NCBI GenBank assembly: GCA_947247005.1 | Contig: OX365945.1 | Coordinates: 19,536,501 to 19,600,500 of the forward strand | From: Spisula solida | Taxonomy: Eukaryota; Mollusca; Bivalvia; Venerida; Mactridae | Length of the DNA: 64,000 nt | Direction: 5' to 3' | Part shown: positions 27,988 to 41,200 of the stretch, piece after piece | Position numbering within the stretch: position 1 is the first letter of the stretch | Layout: every line of letters starts with the position of its first letter | Notes under the pieces: generated by a model | Database searches by the model: none | What the model was told of the DNA's origin: nothing | The model's input: the letters and a program-made list of their open reading frames with translations, nothing else | Program-made: the position numbers and the translations under genes

Positions 27988-30900
27988 AAGTGACTCATGT
28001 ATGTGCGTGTATATGATTGACTGTGCTATGTGGTGCTCAATAACTTCTAGTCATGACATTTATGTTTCTGTGTGAATCTTGGGAACACTGTGTGATGACA
28101 GGTGCTTGTGTCTGTTACATGTAGTTCAATTTACTGTTGTGTGTAAGCAGAATACGTCATAGACATAATCCTAACATTGCATTAGCCCTTTGTTTAACAT
28201 GACTTGTAAACATGTCTTGGCTAGTTACTAGAAGGTAGCCCAATAGCTGGTGGTTGTTAGCCCTTTACTCTATGGTACCACCTCTTCACATCAGGATATA
28301 GCTATGTGTCACTCAACAAATATTGTCCTGTATGGAGATAGTGTTAGTCGCTATGTAGATGTATAAGGTCGCTATGGAAATAGGGGTTAAAACACTGATC
28401 TGTTGACTACAATTTTCCAAACATGGGGCTACCAACTTCTGGCAACCAGTGCCAATCTAGTGTAGGGATTACTGTAAAACCATTGTCAATGTTTGTACAT
28501 TGAAACATATGTCAAATTATTTTTGTGAAGCCTTATGAATTTGTTGTTTGCGTATGAGATTATGTTTCATTTATACATGGACCAAAATTTCAAGTGTTGT
28601 TGTCGTTGTTGCTATTTTTACGTTATGATTATGGTTTTATTACATGATGATAGTATGGATGATATATGGTTGTTGCCACCACTGTTTGGTTGATGATGTC
28701 AAATCTTCCAGGTTCTTTGTTCTATTGATACTCTTTCATTAACCGGCGCATTAAGTCATATTCATTCAGTGACGTCATAATGGAAAACGACGTCAAACAT
28801 TTTGATAAAACTTATGTAGAAGCGGGTATGTCGCAGAAAAATAATTTATCAATGGCGAGTTCACATAGGATTGGAAAACCTCACCCTCTGGTACCGAATT
28901 TAAACCGGCGACTCATATAAGTAGTGTATCAGACCACGTGGTCAAATGACGGTTATCAGATTTCACACAACCAGGTGACCATAAAAAGCAAAGTTCATTC
29001 GGCATCCTGTTGTCTGGTGGGAAGTGACAGGATAAATCACTTTTAGATTATATATTATTTCTTAAATCTCTTAATTGAATTTTTAACTGATGAATTTTTA
29101 ATGGTGCTTCATTTTAATGAAATGCAATTGCACGAATGAATTGAAATGCTCAAAGAAAGTAATGTGGCTATGGTCATGTTAAATACTCTATGTGTATATT
29201 TTTACTTATATTGGGATTGTCTTTGACAGATAATGTGAGAGATTGAAACTCAATTTTGTTTGTTGTAATACAGTGTGCCTTATTGCTATGTTGGACCTGT
29301 GGCCGATCGCACATAAACTGTTGTTGACATTAGTCAGATGTTTTATTTTAAGTTGGTGTGTTTTAATGTGAATAGGTGATCATGTTTAATGGTATCTACA
29401 CCACAATTGTTAGGCTATTATGAACCAATTCTTAGATTGTCATCCAACTTGAGGAATTTATATTTGTTTTCAAATGGGTCAGGAGTCTGATTTTGTATTA
29501 GTTAACACTATTAATGTATTTCTTATTGATAATGTAACAGTTCTGTAACTTATATTATTTGCTCTCTACACCTCATTTCTGATGGTATGAAGCCAATTTT
29601 TTTGTGCTGAACATCATGCAAAGGAAACATGTGTACCAATTTTATATTCAGTATGATACGGCCATGAGGCAAAAGCACTATGTTTATTTATTATTTATGG
29701 TAAATATAATAGAGTGGCATGAAAAATGAAGATGGGCAGGGATGAAAATCTAGGACTTAATTTATTCTGGCTTTAAATTAATCACAGTTATGGCTTAGGC
29801 AGGCTCTGACAGTATATTTATGTCTGTTATTAATGTTTTTTGTTACATATCTTACATACTAGACAAGAATTTGTTCTCTTTGTTAAGTTTTACGCGACAC
29901 TCTTTTATCTACATTTTGATGTTGTCTATTGATCTTGTTTGTCTGTCAACTTTACAGTTTCCGTCCAATCATTGCTTTCTTGTTGCCATGTTCAGTTCAA
30001 TCCTTACTGTAAGTCTAGTTTATCGTTCATATTTAAAAAAATATTGGTTGTTTGATGTGATTGAGAAATACCTGTTATTGGAATGTTTTCTCTTAGTAAT
30101 TGATTAAAATTTGGTCTTGTTACTGAATTGATACTTGGTACTAAAATTTACCCTTGTCTATCACCTGTCTGTCCTACTGGACGTGTGCCATTAATTTAAC
30201 TTTTAAGGTGACAAAACTTCTGAGAAAGGATGTTCAGTCTCATTACTTGACTGTTTTTCAGTGGTGTTTATTTAGTGAGACCAAAGTTGATGCCCCTTTG
30301 GTTTTTTAAAGTACAATTTCTGAACTTGTTTATGGTGGATATCCTTAGTTTTAACCTTTATGTGTCGTTGTTATTGTAGGACTAATATTTTAAGATTTAT
30401 TAGAGTCAGTTATTCAGAGATTATCATGTGAATTCATTTGATTATGTAACCATGCATACTGATTTCAATGTTTTTACTTCCAAAATGGAATCCTTTTGTT
30501 GGTCTACAGAATTCTCTATTTACATCTGTCCTTATTTAGAAGGGAGCTAATAGTTAAGGTCTAATACATAATCAAGTCTTCAAACAGGTACTGGTGAATT
30601 GGAGGACAGTATGGTTGCTCTTCATATATTCTGATCTCATTTAATATTGTTGGTAAAACAAAATATTGTGAATGTTGTTGTTTATTCATTCATTATTAAT
30701 GTATCAGTGCTAATGTTGCTTCTGCTTGTCATTATAAAAGGGATAGTCATTATTTTGTTGATGGCAATCTATTCTGATGTCAATGTTTTTGCTATCTTTA
30801 GAGTCCAATCTCTTGAATTTCTTAATCTGAGCTAAATCTCGGCTCAAATGGTATTGCTTATTGTTGAGTCAAATGTAAAATTGGTTCCCCAAAATGTAAA

Positions 30901-33900
30901 TATTTATTACAGCTTAATTTTGTTAGAGCACCTTATTGAGATATGTCTCGGTCTGAAAACTCTTGATTTGAGCGAATTCTCCATTTGAGCTGAGATTTCT
31001 TTTTGAGATGCTACATGAGATCAGGCCTGAGCGCTAGTCTGTGAGCATTAGTTTTAGTTACTCCTGTCTTAATTATCATTTTGTTCATACTATCTAGAGC
31101 TATCATGATCAATGTTTTCGTTCAGAGTTCAAGTGGATAAATACATGTGCGGAATTGTACACCGAATAGATCTAATTACATTGTGTGAAGACCAAATATT
31201 GTAATATTATTATGTTGATCATTCAGAGAATGAAATTTTGGCTGTGAACAGTACATGACATGGTTTTGTGGTATATGTTTATATTGTTTTATATGTGGAT
31301 GTTCTCTGGTGTATATGATTTCTCAACGTGCCAATCAAGTATTGTGGATAACTTCAATCAATGATAAATGTACAATGTATTTTCTAAAGTTTGTTGTAAT
31401 TAGTTTTATACTTGTACAATCCCCTCCTGAAACATATTGTATTTGCTTCAGTATATAAACATGCTAATTGTTGTTATTACTATATATACATGCACAATAT
31501 CTGAATCATCAAAATCTTCCTATCAAGGCCAGACCTGTCTGTATAGAACATTGGAACAGAAAAAAGTGGCCTTTCACATTGTTTGCAGGTAAAAAGTAGT
31601 CTGAAGGGAGATCAACTTGGAGGTTTCTGCAGACAGGTTTCTTAATATTGAACTGGACGGTATTCACAAACAAATCTTACAATTTCCTTAAGTGTATCAG
31701 CGAAACAGGAAAATCGAGATTATCAATTTTTACATAGTTTAGAAGCATTGTATAAAGAGCTACAGTAATTACCAAGAAAACAAAGTTTATTCTTGTTAAA
31801 TATGTGCAGCTAAACTTTTTCAAAAATTTAAGTTTTCCCTTAAGATGTTTTGTGAATACCAGCCCTGCGTTCGAGGAAAAATCATGTGACGCATGTTTCG
31901 TACCTGTAACGTACCAGGTACGAAACGTTTCGTACCTGGTACGCAAACGGTACGAAACGTTTTGTACTGGTACGTAACATGTGTCACTTTATTTTTCCTT
32001 GAACGCAGGGCTGGTCTGTGTTTGCAGACAGTTTTTAACACTGATTTGACTCTATTTGTTTGGATTAGTTAAATTCTCCGAAAGATTCAAAATGTTGACA
32101 TGTTGTGTTGTAATAGAGCTGGTGTTTTTGGTATCTATCCCTGCATAATATTGTGACTTGTCTGTACATATCTTGTTACTATATAATCATTTACATACTT
32201 GTCTGTAAGTTAATTGTTACTACATACACTTTTCTGATTAGAGATGAGATACAATGTGTTCACGACTCATGTGCAACTTTTTGGGACTTAATGTTAAGAG
32301 TGATCTCCCTTGATAGGGTGTCCTGTTTTAAGTCCATTTCTTCAATTAGATTGTCTCCCCTCCAAATCGAATATTGGGAAATAATAGGGCATGAATTGAC
32401 ATAGATAAAAAATGTGTAGAATGAAAGGTTTAATTTCTGTATTACTTGATTTACAAGCTTGTGTCAAACAGGTTGGCTTACTGTTCTTGGAATGTGTATC
32501 ATGTCACACTATAAATCGATTATTTAGGTCGGTCACTTGTTTACATAACATTGTGTACATAAACATTGCACTTTCTCTTATTAATGTCTTATTTAATAGA
32601 TAGACTGTGTATTAGTATGTAGCTTAGTGAATAAGGTATTGGTTTTTACTACCCTTTTCTCAAATCAGAACCTTTAAAACAACAAAACCACAATATTATG
32701 ATATTGCAATGTTTGTATACAAGTGACAGATCTGAATAAGAAGGTAAGAGGTAAATGTTGACCATATTTTGCAGTTATTCGGATGTTAAACATTTTATTT
32801 AAGTTATTTGTATATTAACAGTGTTGAAGTTATTTGGATGTTAACAATGAAATGAAATTATTTAGATGTTAAGGCTTTATTTATTGAAGTTACACGGTTT
32901 TACCTAAATATTTTTATAGCTCACATTGTACCTGGGTTAAACATAGTTTGTCCATTGACCGCCTAAAGGACCTATCAGCCTTCTTGTATCTTATGCTGAT
33001 AGGTTCTTTATGTAGACATTGGAAGTTATGTTACTACTTTAACAAGTGCATGATTTATGACTTACATGCTTATTATCACTAGATAATAATGAAACAGTCG
33101 GTTTTTTTGGCTAAAATATATGAAGATATTAGGCCCCCTCTCCGCAGAGTATATATTTTTCCCCAAATATTTCTAAATTTTCCCCGTGGAGTCTTGCTCA
33201 GTTATTTTCCACATAAATAAAGTAAATTGTGTTGATAAATGAATGCAGAATGGATTGAAATAGTATGTTTTGACCTCGCATACTTAAAATAACACCAATA
33301 AACAATCATACTAGACATTTAGGGAGAATTTAACAAAAAGTGAAAATTCCCCTTTCAGCTTTTCCACATGTTAATTTTCCCCCTCCAATGGGCACGGACC
33401 CCTTTCCCCAAAAAGTCAAAATAAACATTGTGAAATATGTATGTACATTTATAGGTTTTCATAACAGAATCATGATGTCATTGATTGGAATCAAATCCAT
33501 ACATCAAATTACATTTATCAGTACCGGTTATATGGTTACCGGTATGCATTTTAGTTTTCATCATCCCAAGTGCATTGGCATGGATATCAGGTTGAATGAA
33601 ACTGTGTTGATGTACACTGTTTGGGTTTATGCTTAAAGTATACACACTATATGATTTGAAGTGATATTTTTAATGTTGATAACTCATATTTATGAAAATT
33701 TTTAATGGAGTTTTTTGTTCGTATTTTGAATACATATATTTTATGTATAAAGGCTAATGAATTAACCTGTTTTCTTTGTTGGTAACTCTAATAATGAAGT
33801 AGAGTTTTTGTTGTTGATGTTTTACTTACAATTTATATACACACTAATGAATTCACTTGTTTATAATTGGTTGTTACTAAAATGATCAAAAACTTCTGTC

Positions 33901-34165
33901 TTCTTTGAAATCATATGCATTTCCTGGTATGAATTTAAAGTCTCGAAAATTGCAACAAAATGCATGTTTTCTGCATACCTTGATGCACATTTGAATTGTT
34001 TAACAAGAAAATTGTTACAAACATGTGCAAATTTCTCCTAGGCAAACTTATTAATAAGTTCGCAGTATATAAATATGAAGGAAAACATATCCAAGGAACA
34101 TTTTATACAAGTTTTTTAAATTTGCTATTTTTGTATGCATGATAATAAAATATGAATAAAATTGT
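27988..34165 (+). other. SRF: Apparent SRF 3' UTR and 3' flank
   Basis: About 6.2 kb after the stop have no recognised coding exon. AATAAA hexamers at 34144-34149 and 34155-34160 are followed by a T/G-rich stretch and could be the distal poly(A) site; earlier sites are possible. Inside lie a GATCTCCCTTG-family repeat (32225-32368), a palindromic MITE (31860-32013) and a CCCC-rich element relic (33130-33410). Confidence 0.5.
31860..32013. mobile_element. Palindromic MITE, CAGCCCTGCGTTC termini, copy 1
   Basis: Terminal inverted repeats are CAGCCCTGCGTTCGAGGAAA and its partner TTTCCTTGAACGCAGGGCTG. The centre holds a perfect 34-base palindrome (31910-31943) with core GGTACGAAACGTTTCGTACC. Copy 2 is at 53277-53427. 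Confidence 0.85.
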
Positions 34166-34264
34166 ACAAATTCTGAAGTTCTGTTTGTTTGTTTCGTGAA
34201 ACCCATCCTAGTGTCACTGGGTATGAGAGATGGTGTTCCAACATGTCTCTCCTTCTGTCCATCT

Positions 34265-34436
<172 letters not shown>

Positions 34437-34664
34437 ACTTGATAACAGTTCAACACTTTGACAGTGTCATACTTTTAGGATATGTGCTTATACATCTTGT
34501 ATCGATATGTAGGGCAACTGTTATGTCAGCCTTGAAAACATAAGAACATCACGTCATCAGTTGGTGTCTCCACATGTCTTCAAGTGAAATTGATTGATTG
34601 GATAAGTTGATAGAGCATCTGACTTGCAAACACAAGATGGCAGATTTGAGTATTGGGCTGCATA

Positions 34665-35490
34665 TTTTTGTGTCGCCAGAAAAGGCGACATATAGGTGTT
34701 ACTTTGGCGGCGGTGGCTGCGGCGTCACAAATTGCTTGTCCGGAGCATAACTTTGTCACCTTAAGTTCAAATGACTCAAGATTTGGTATGCATGTTTCTT
34801 GCAATAAGCCTAAGTGCAGTTTGCAAGAACCATAACTCTGCCTTGCATCATTTTTGAATTATTTCCCTTTGATTTAATTTGAGCATTTCTTGTCTGGAGC
34901 ATAACTTTGTCACCTAGAGTTTAAATGACTCAAGATTTTGTATGCATGTTTCTTGCAATAAGCCGAAGTGCAGTGCGCAAGGACCATAATTCTGCCTTGC
35001 ATCGTTTTTTAATTATGTCCCTTTGATTTAGTTAGAGCATTTCTTGTCCGGAGGATAACTTTGTCACCATTAGGTTGAATGACTTGAAACTTGGTATGCA
35101 TGTTTCTTACAAAAAGTCCAAGTGCAGTACACAAGAACCATAACTCTACCTTGTGCCATTTTTGAATTATTTCCCTTTGATTGATTTTATAAGCATTTCT
35201 TGTCCCTGGCATAACTTTGTCACCATAAGTTTGAACGACTCCAAAATTGGTATGCATGTTTCTTTTCTGTGACATGAAATGCAGTGCGCAAGAATCATAA
35301 CTACCTTGTGTAGTGTTTGAATGATTCCTTTTATTTGATGTTATCAGGAATTTTTTTTGTCCAGAGCATAACTTTGTCGTTTTTAGTTCAGATGGCTAGA
35401 GAACTCTTGTGAGTCGGATATGTAGCCCAATACTGGATAGTTTTCCATGACAAATGTGCATGTCGTCAGGCGACTCGCTGAGCTTTTATT
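34665..35490 (+). mobile_element. GTGTCGCC-family tandem-core element, copy 1
   Basis: It starts with a hairpin (GTCGCC..GGCGAC), continues with GGTGTTACTTTGGCGGCGG, has a core of five units of about 154-157 bp (marked by CATAACTTTGTCACC at 34746, 34900, 35054, 35210, 35367), and ends GTCAGGCGACTCGCTGAGCT. There is no coding capacity. The architecture resembles bivalve non-autonomous Helitron/Helentron elements with tandem cores. Confidence 0.75.
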
Positions 35491-35961
35491 ACTATTACAA
35501 TTTAAATACAAAAATGTAGAATCTAAGTTTACCAAATAAGGGCATACCTATATCAAATTGATAACAAATAAGAGTTGCACCTTTTTTCTGTCAAAATGAT
35601 GATAACATATTTATGCCAGGAAGCCTATAAGGGCCAATTAAAATTGAACTATACTATGTGCAGTTTATAGTTTAAATGTAAGTAAGCATCCCTAATCTAG
35701 ATATTTACCTACAGCAATTCTTTTATGCCATTACAAAATTTAAACGTATATGGTCATGTGCTCCTCCATAGCCAAATTGCTTCATGCATTCCAATAGGCA
35801 GCAGGTATACCATGTCCTAGATAGGATACTGCAAAAAAAGTATTTTTCATCAACATTTTCAAGTCTACTGCACAATAACACAAGTCTCATATTTGATTTG
35901 TTTCTAAGAATAAGATGCGTTGTGTCGCTCAATGATACCCTCAGTGCTTTGATTTTGTCAG

Positions 35962-36249
35962 TCTACCCGTAATCGCAAGCTCTTCGAGTTTAAAATCGGC
36001 AAAACAAGAGGCCACCGTTTCAAAATCGACAAGAAAGGATGTAACAAATCCAAAAAGCTGAACTCATTTCCTGCTAGGTGCATAAATGCTTGGAATGACC
36101 TGAATGACAGTACAGTTTGTTGTGATACTATTGTCAGTTTTAAATCTAAACTGGATAAAGAATGGAGACTTGAACGTTTTAATGTGAATATAATATATCA
36201 ACCGGGCTCATTAATTGAAACTCGTAAAGGGGGAGTTAACAAGTCATAG
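35962..36249 (+). pseudogene. C-terminal remnant of a non-LTR retrotransposon ORF
   Basis: 96 codons including the stop read through TRGHRFKIDKKGCN, NSFPARCINAWNDL and FKSKLDKEWR. This is the R..F..R.VN.WN.LP...F K..LD..W pattern at the C terminus of many CR1/RTE-like LINE proteins. An in-frame stop precedes it at 35950-35952, so the rest of the ORF is lost. Confidence 0.65.
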
Positions 36250-36776
36250 ACTTCCAGACTCGCCACACCAAAAGTAACCAAAAGTAAGTAACCGTTAGAC
36301 ACGTGAAAATTGTTTTTATCCAGTCCCGTGTGTTCGGGTTTTAGCGTCATATTTACTTTCTGTTTAGACTGTCAGGGCAAAAAGAACATTTTTTCCAGGC
36401 GTGGTTTCACGTGAGTAAATGAAACATACAGAGTTGTTTGTGTGTTCAATTATTGATCTATTTATTCGTATGATACATAGTACTTTTTATGACCTACAGA
36501 TTGACTGTCAGGCACGTAGCACGCGGAATTAAAATCGAACCATTGGGCTTTAGCCAATTTGAGGAAAAAAAGCACGGTCTGTTCTATTTTTAGTCGTTTT
36601 AATGTGTTTTCCTTTATACGGTATTGCAATTAATCATTTACTATCCTAAATCACCAAACAAACACTTGTATGTCAGATATTCTCTGAAAATGAAAAAAGA
36701 GCTGGATTCTTAAAGTAAAGATTTTTGTTGTCAGCTGGTCAGGAGCTGCTTTGTGTAGTAAATCCTTGAGCCCATT

Positions 36777-37040
36777 GCCTAACCAAGCCCCTTCCAAAGG
36801 ACGCTATCGAGAGTTTTCCTACGTCTATGCAATGATATGCTACAAGCGAGCAGTGCTCGCTGATAACATACACTGCTAGGCACCGCGACCGATAGCGGTT
36901 TGCTACGCAGCGGTCTGCTATCCGCGAGCACTTGCTAGTAGCATATAATTTTCCCGCTTCATCTGCTACGTAGCGCTTTTTTTAAGCAAGCCGTTTCACA
37001 GCATAGTGCCACTGAGCGCTCCGTAGCGGTTTGGTTAGGC
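36777..37040. mobile_element. TIR element with GCCTAACCAA termini
   Basis: GCCTAACCAA (36777-36786) and TTGGTTAGGC (37031-37040) are exact inverted repeats. The interior is rich in GAGCAGTGCTCGC, CGATAGCGG and GCTACG.AGCG blocks. It has no coding capacity and is related to 4470-4645. Confidence 0.65.
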
Positions 37041-37333
37041 TCCTTGTTATTCATGTCTGCAGGGGCAAAAATAAGATTGGGTGTTAGGGGAGGGGGGGCG
37101 TAACTATTGACATGTCCCCCCCTTCTCAGAAAAATTGAGTGAGCTGTATTCTAGTTCACTGAGCGCTCGAAGTGCATGCAGGGGTAGAAAACTGAATTCG
37201 CAAGTTGAAAATGCTTGCTATGTCCTTTCTAATTATTGAAAAATTTACCTAATATGTTCCAACTTCTAACTCTTACTTCAATCACTTTAAATGACAAACA
37301 TTTTTCAGGTAGGCCTACAGTCAAGATTTCATC

Positions 37334-38207
37334 ATGGGCTACACTATCACTGTGTGCAAGCGCAAACTGAACTTGAAATCCATTACTGTGGAACCAGTCA
37401 TGTTTCTATATATGTTTAGTATATTTCTTCAACATATCACCACCCAAGCTCTAATATATGACAAGGTATGTGATGAGACTTACAACCACACAATCTGTGA
37501 TGATCTGAACAATGAAACATTGAAAACAGAGGAAGATGTTGTACAGCGGACTACGTCAACTTGGTTATTGTATAACAACTTAATGTTAGGAATACCTTCC
37601 ATGTTTTCTGTGTTGCTATTTCTTGGTCCACTTAGTGATAGGGTGGGACGTAAAACACCAATATTGTTCCCTTTGTTCGGAGGTTTACTCAGTAACCTCT
37701 GTAACATCATGAATGCTGTTTACATGGACGCCAGTCCTGGATATTTATTAGTTGGAAGTTTCCTGAATGGCGTCATGGGAGGGTTTATTGCAGCACTGAC
37801 TGCGATGTACAGTTATATCGCACATGTGTCTACACTGAAAGGGAAGACAGTTAGAATGGGCATCCTTGAAGCTATGGTGTTCTTGTCAGGTACTTTAGGT
37901 ACTGCCATATCAGGAGTGATCCTAGATCGTACAAGCTATGTGTTCGTGTTCTGTTTGTTATCGGGGATTATGATTTTAGCAGTGCTATACACAGTGATAT
38001 GGGTTGAGAATGTCAAGGTGGAGAAGGACTCAGTGATGGTGTCTACAGGACAAGTGACTAAAGGAGTGTGTGGTTTGTGTCAACTTATACTGAATGTGAT
38101 CAAAGATGTGTTCCTGTGTGTGTATTACCAGAGAAAGAACAAGAAACAACTTATGAACATGTCCATGTTAATCTTCATTCTTTTCTGTTTGATGCTTGTC
38201 ACAATAG
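37334..38207 (+). CDS. SLC46-like exon 1 (TM1-6 and central loop)
   Basis: 874 bases, phase 1 out. It encodes residues 1-291, about the first seven membrane spans and the loop QRKNKKQ, ending at an ATAG|GTAAAC donor. Confidence 0.93.
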
Positions 38208-41200
38208 GTAAACATTAATTAATTTCCTTATTTTTTTCTGCCTGAAGGGAAACCTTCTCTTTAACCCCTTGAAAGATTTAAAGAAACCTGACACAAATGT
38301 TTACCACATCAAGAAGATGTGCAGAGCGCATGTTCTGGATTGAGCGCTTCAAGGTCAAGGTCACACTTAGGGGTAAAGGTCATATGACTTTGTTTGCCTT
38401 CCGCTCTGTAACTCTTAACCTTATATTGCTACCAATACCTGAAACAAAACCCAGTTCAGGCATATATTGCCCCCCTTGGCAGTGCTCTTGTTGATGCTAG
38501 TCATAGTAGGAGTCCATACTGACAAGGCTGGTAACCATGTGACCTATATTTATGAGTTATCTGCCCTGGTTACTCTTAGAATTTTCACTCACAGAAAGTC
38601 GAGCGTCCAGCACTTGTAGGCAGTGCTCTTGTTAGCGGGTGGTTAGGTAGGCAGGGGTAACATACACTTTGAGCGTAAAAAAGGCCAAAAAAAGTTGAGT
38701 TGCTCTGTCCATCGGGTATCTCCAAACAATGAGAGCCTTTGCCATGTATTTGTTGTAGTAAAATTGATAGATTACATCATACGTACATCATGATACCAAC
38801 TGGTCTGTGAATTTAGTCGGATGTTCGGGTATACTGGTTCAAGTGGTCAACTTGTAAAGATCTTTAATTTGGAAACTATTTACATGCACCTGTATTTGTT
38901 GAACTTTGGGTATGTCTATTTATGTTTTGTTTCAATTTTCTTTGTTGTAGGAGAAAGCGATATCTTTTTAATATATACAAGATACCGTCCATTCCACTGG
39001 TCACAGACAACACTGGGCTTGTACAAAGGTGCGGAATCCTTTCTACGTGGATCAGCGATGATTACTCTGCTACCATTGTTGAAAGTAAAGTTCCATGTTA
39101 GAGATACAACAATTATACTGCTTGGCCTTGTATCGAAGATAACACTCCTGGTTGTACTTGGTGTCGGCAGATCAACGGAAGTTTTATTTATAGGTTTGTT
39201 ACTACTTTACTGGAGTATAATATAAAGTACTCAGGATCAGCTATTTAAGTCAATGGATGCATGTTGATCATCAAAATTGCTTGAAACAACACTTCCTCCT
39301 AAGCAACTAACTAAAGTCAATTATTTTAAGCTCTACTACTAGTATTTGAAAAATAGTGTGAGCTATTGTACTTTACCGGCGAAGTATTTTGACCAGTTTC
39401 TATTTGCATGTACTTCTCATATACCATTTAAGAAACATCAATAACATTTGATATACACTATACAAGATGTGACTACAGTCTTATTTCAAAAGGATACTTG
39501 GACTGTAACATACTATATTAAAAAATGTAGATAAGACAAAAAGGAAAGTTTTCGTGTTTGCCAAGTATAAAAACAAGTACAAATTGGTCATTGAGATAAG
39601 GGAGTGTGAAACACTCAACATAATTTAGTGAACAATTGATATGCATTGTGTGCATTTATCTTAGGTTTATTTTGTTGACAATATAAGAGATAAAGTACTG
39701 CTGTAATGTCAAAACCACAGTTATCAATTATAAACATCCTTTTGAGTTTGTTATGTCTATGCTGTAATGTTAAACTAAGACAGTATTAGAGAGATCATGT
39801 TTGTATACGAAGAGCGATCCAGAATTAACCGGAGTGTGTTGATTACTACTATACTATTTGTTGCAAAGCATAAAAACAACACAGCTATAATAAATAATGT
39901 ATGCTTGGTATTTATGCAAATAACAATGGCACAATATATGAAACTGCCCAGTAGGTGAACGCTGAGGGGGGCCAGGAAAGATGACGTTGTGTGACGTCGT
40001 TTAAAATTTTTACGTACTTCGCAATTTCTATTTGTTTAAACAGTCATTGTTTATGCTGATACATTTAACATACTAATAAAACAATTGGTAATGACCTTAA
40101 AGACATGTCTTTATACCAAATCATGGCAGTTTTTCAGTCAATATCGTCCGTTCACTTCCACAATTTACACTTCCCAGGGCACATGTTTCTCTGGTGTTCA
40201 GTGCCTGTAGTTAACAGCGTCTCCCAGTGACTCAATCAACGGTCAATCCAATGATGTCATTCGGAATCATTCTATAGCGCCTTGAATGTCTCAGAACTTT
40301 CTTTAAACCTCTGATTCTCCCCACATACATGTCTAAGTACAAAGTTGTCTCTGATAACGCTTGTCAATTAATTTTATGCGTTGTAGTTGGTGAATAGTTG
40401 ATAATTTGATAATAAGTTTGTTTTGAATCACTTGATTCAGATCATGACTAATTGTATTCTATCATTTGTTGTGTAATAGTGCAGGTGCGCATGTCGATGA
40501 AATTTAGCATGTGAACACCAATAACACCACTGAACAAACATGCAAAGTCCCGCAAAAATCTCAAGTCAAATATGTATTAAAAATAGCACCCACTTTCCTT
40601 TTTTTGAAATGAATACCCCCGGCCCCGGTCATGTGTTAGAGGGTTGCTATAGTAACAAAAATAAAAAGCTTTCAAATGTCTTAAAAAGGTATACTTGTAC
40701 ATAAACAATAGATACATATTGATGCATATCCTTGCAAAGTTTCAGTTTAAAATTATGAACATGGCAAAAACTATAGTATCAGTCCAGCTATTTATATTAT
40801 TGTATTTTTAGCTCACCTGAGCACAAAGTGCTCAAGGTGAGCTATTGTGATCACCCTTTTGTCCGTCGTCCGTCGTGCGCCGTCCACCGTCAACAATTGG
40901 ACTGTTAACACTCTAGAGGTCATAATTTTCACTTAATCTTAATGAAACTTGGTCACAATGTTTGTCTCTATGAAATCTAGGTCAAGTTTGTAATTGGGTC
41001 ATCTGGGGTAAAAAACTAGGTCACCAGGTAACATTGAAGAAAAACCTTGTTAACACTCTAGAGGTCACATTTTTTAATAATCTTAATAAAACTTGGTCAC
41101 AATGTATGTCTCTATGAAATCTAGGTCAAGTTTATAATTGGGTCATTTGGGGTCAAAAACTAGGTCACTAGGTCACATCACAGAAAAACATTGTTAACAC

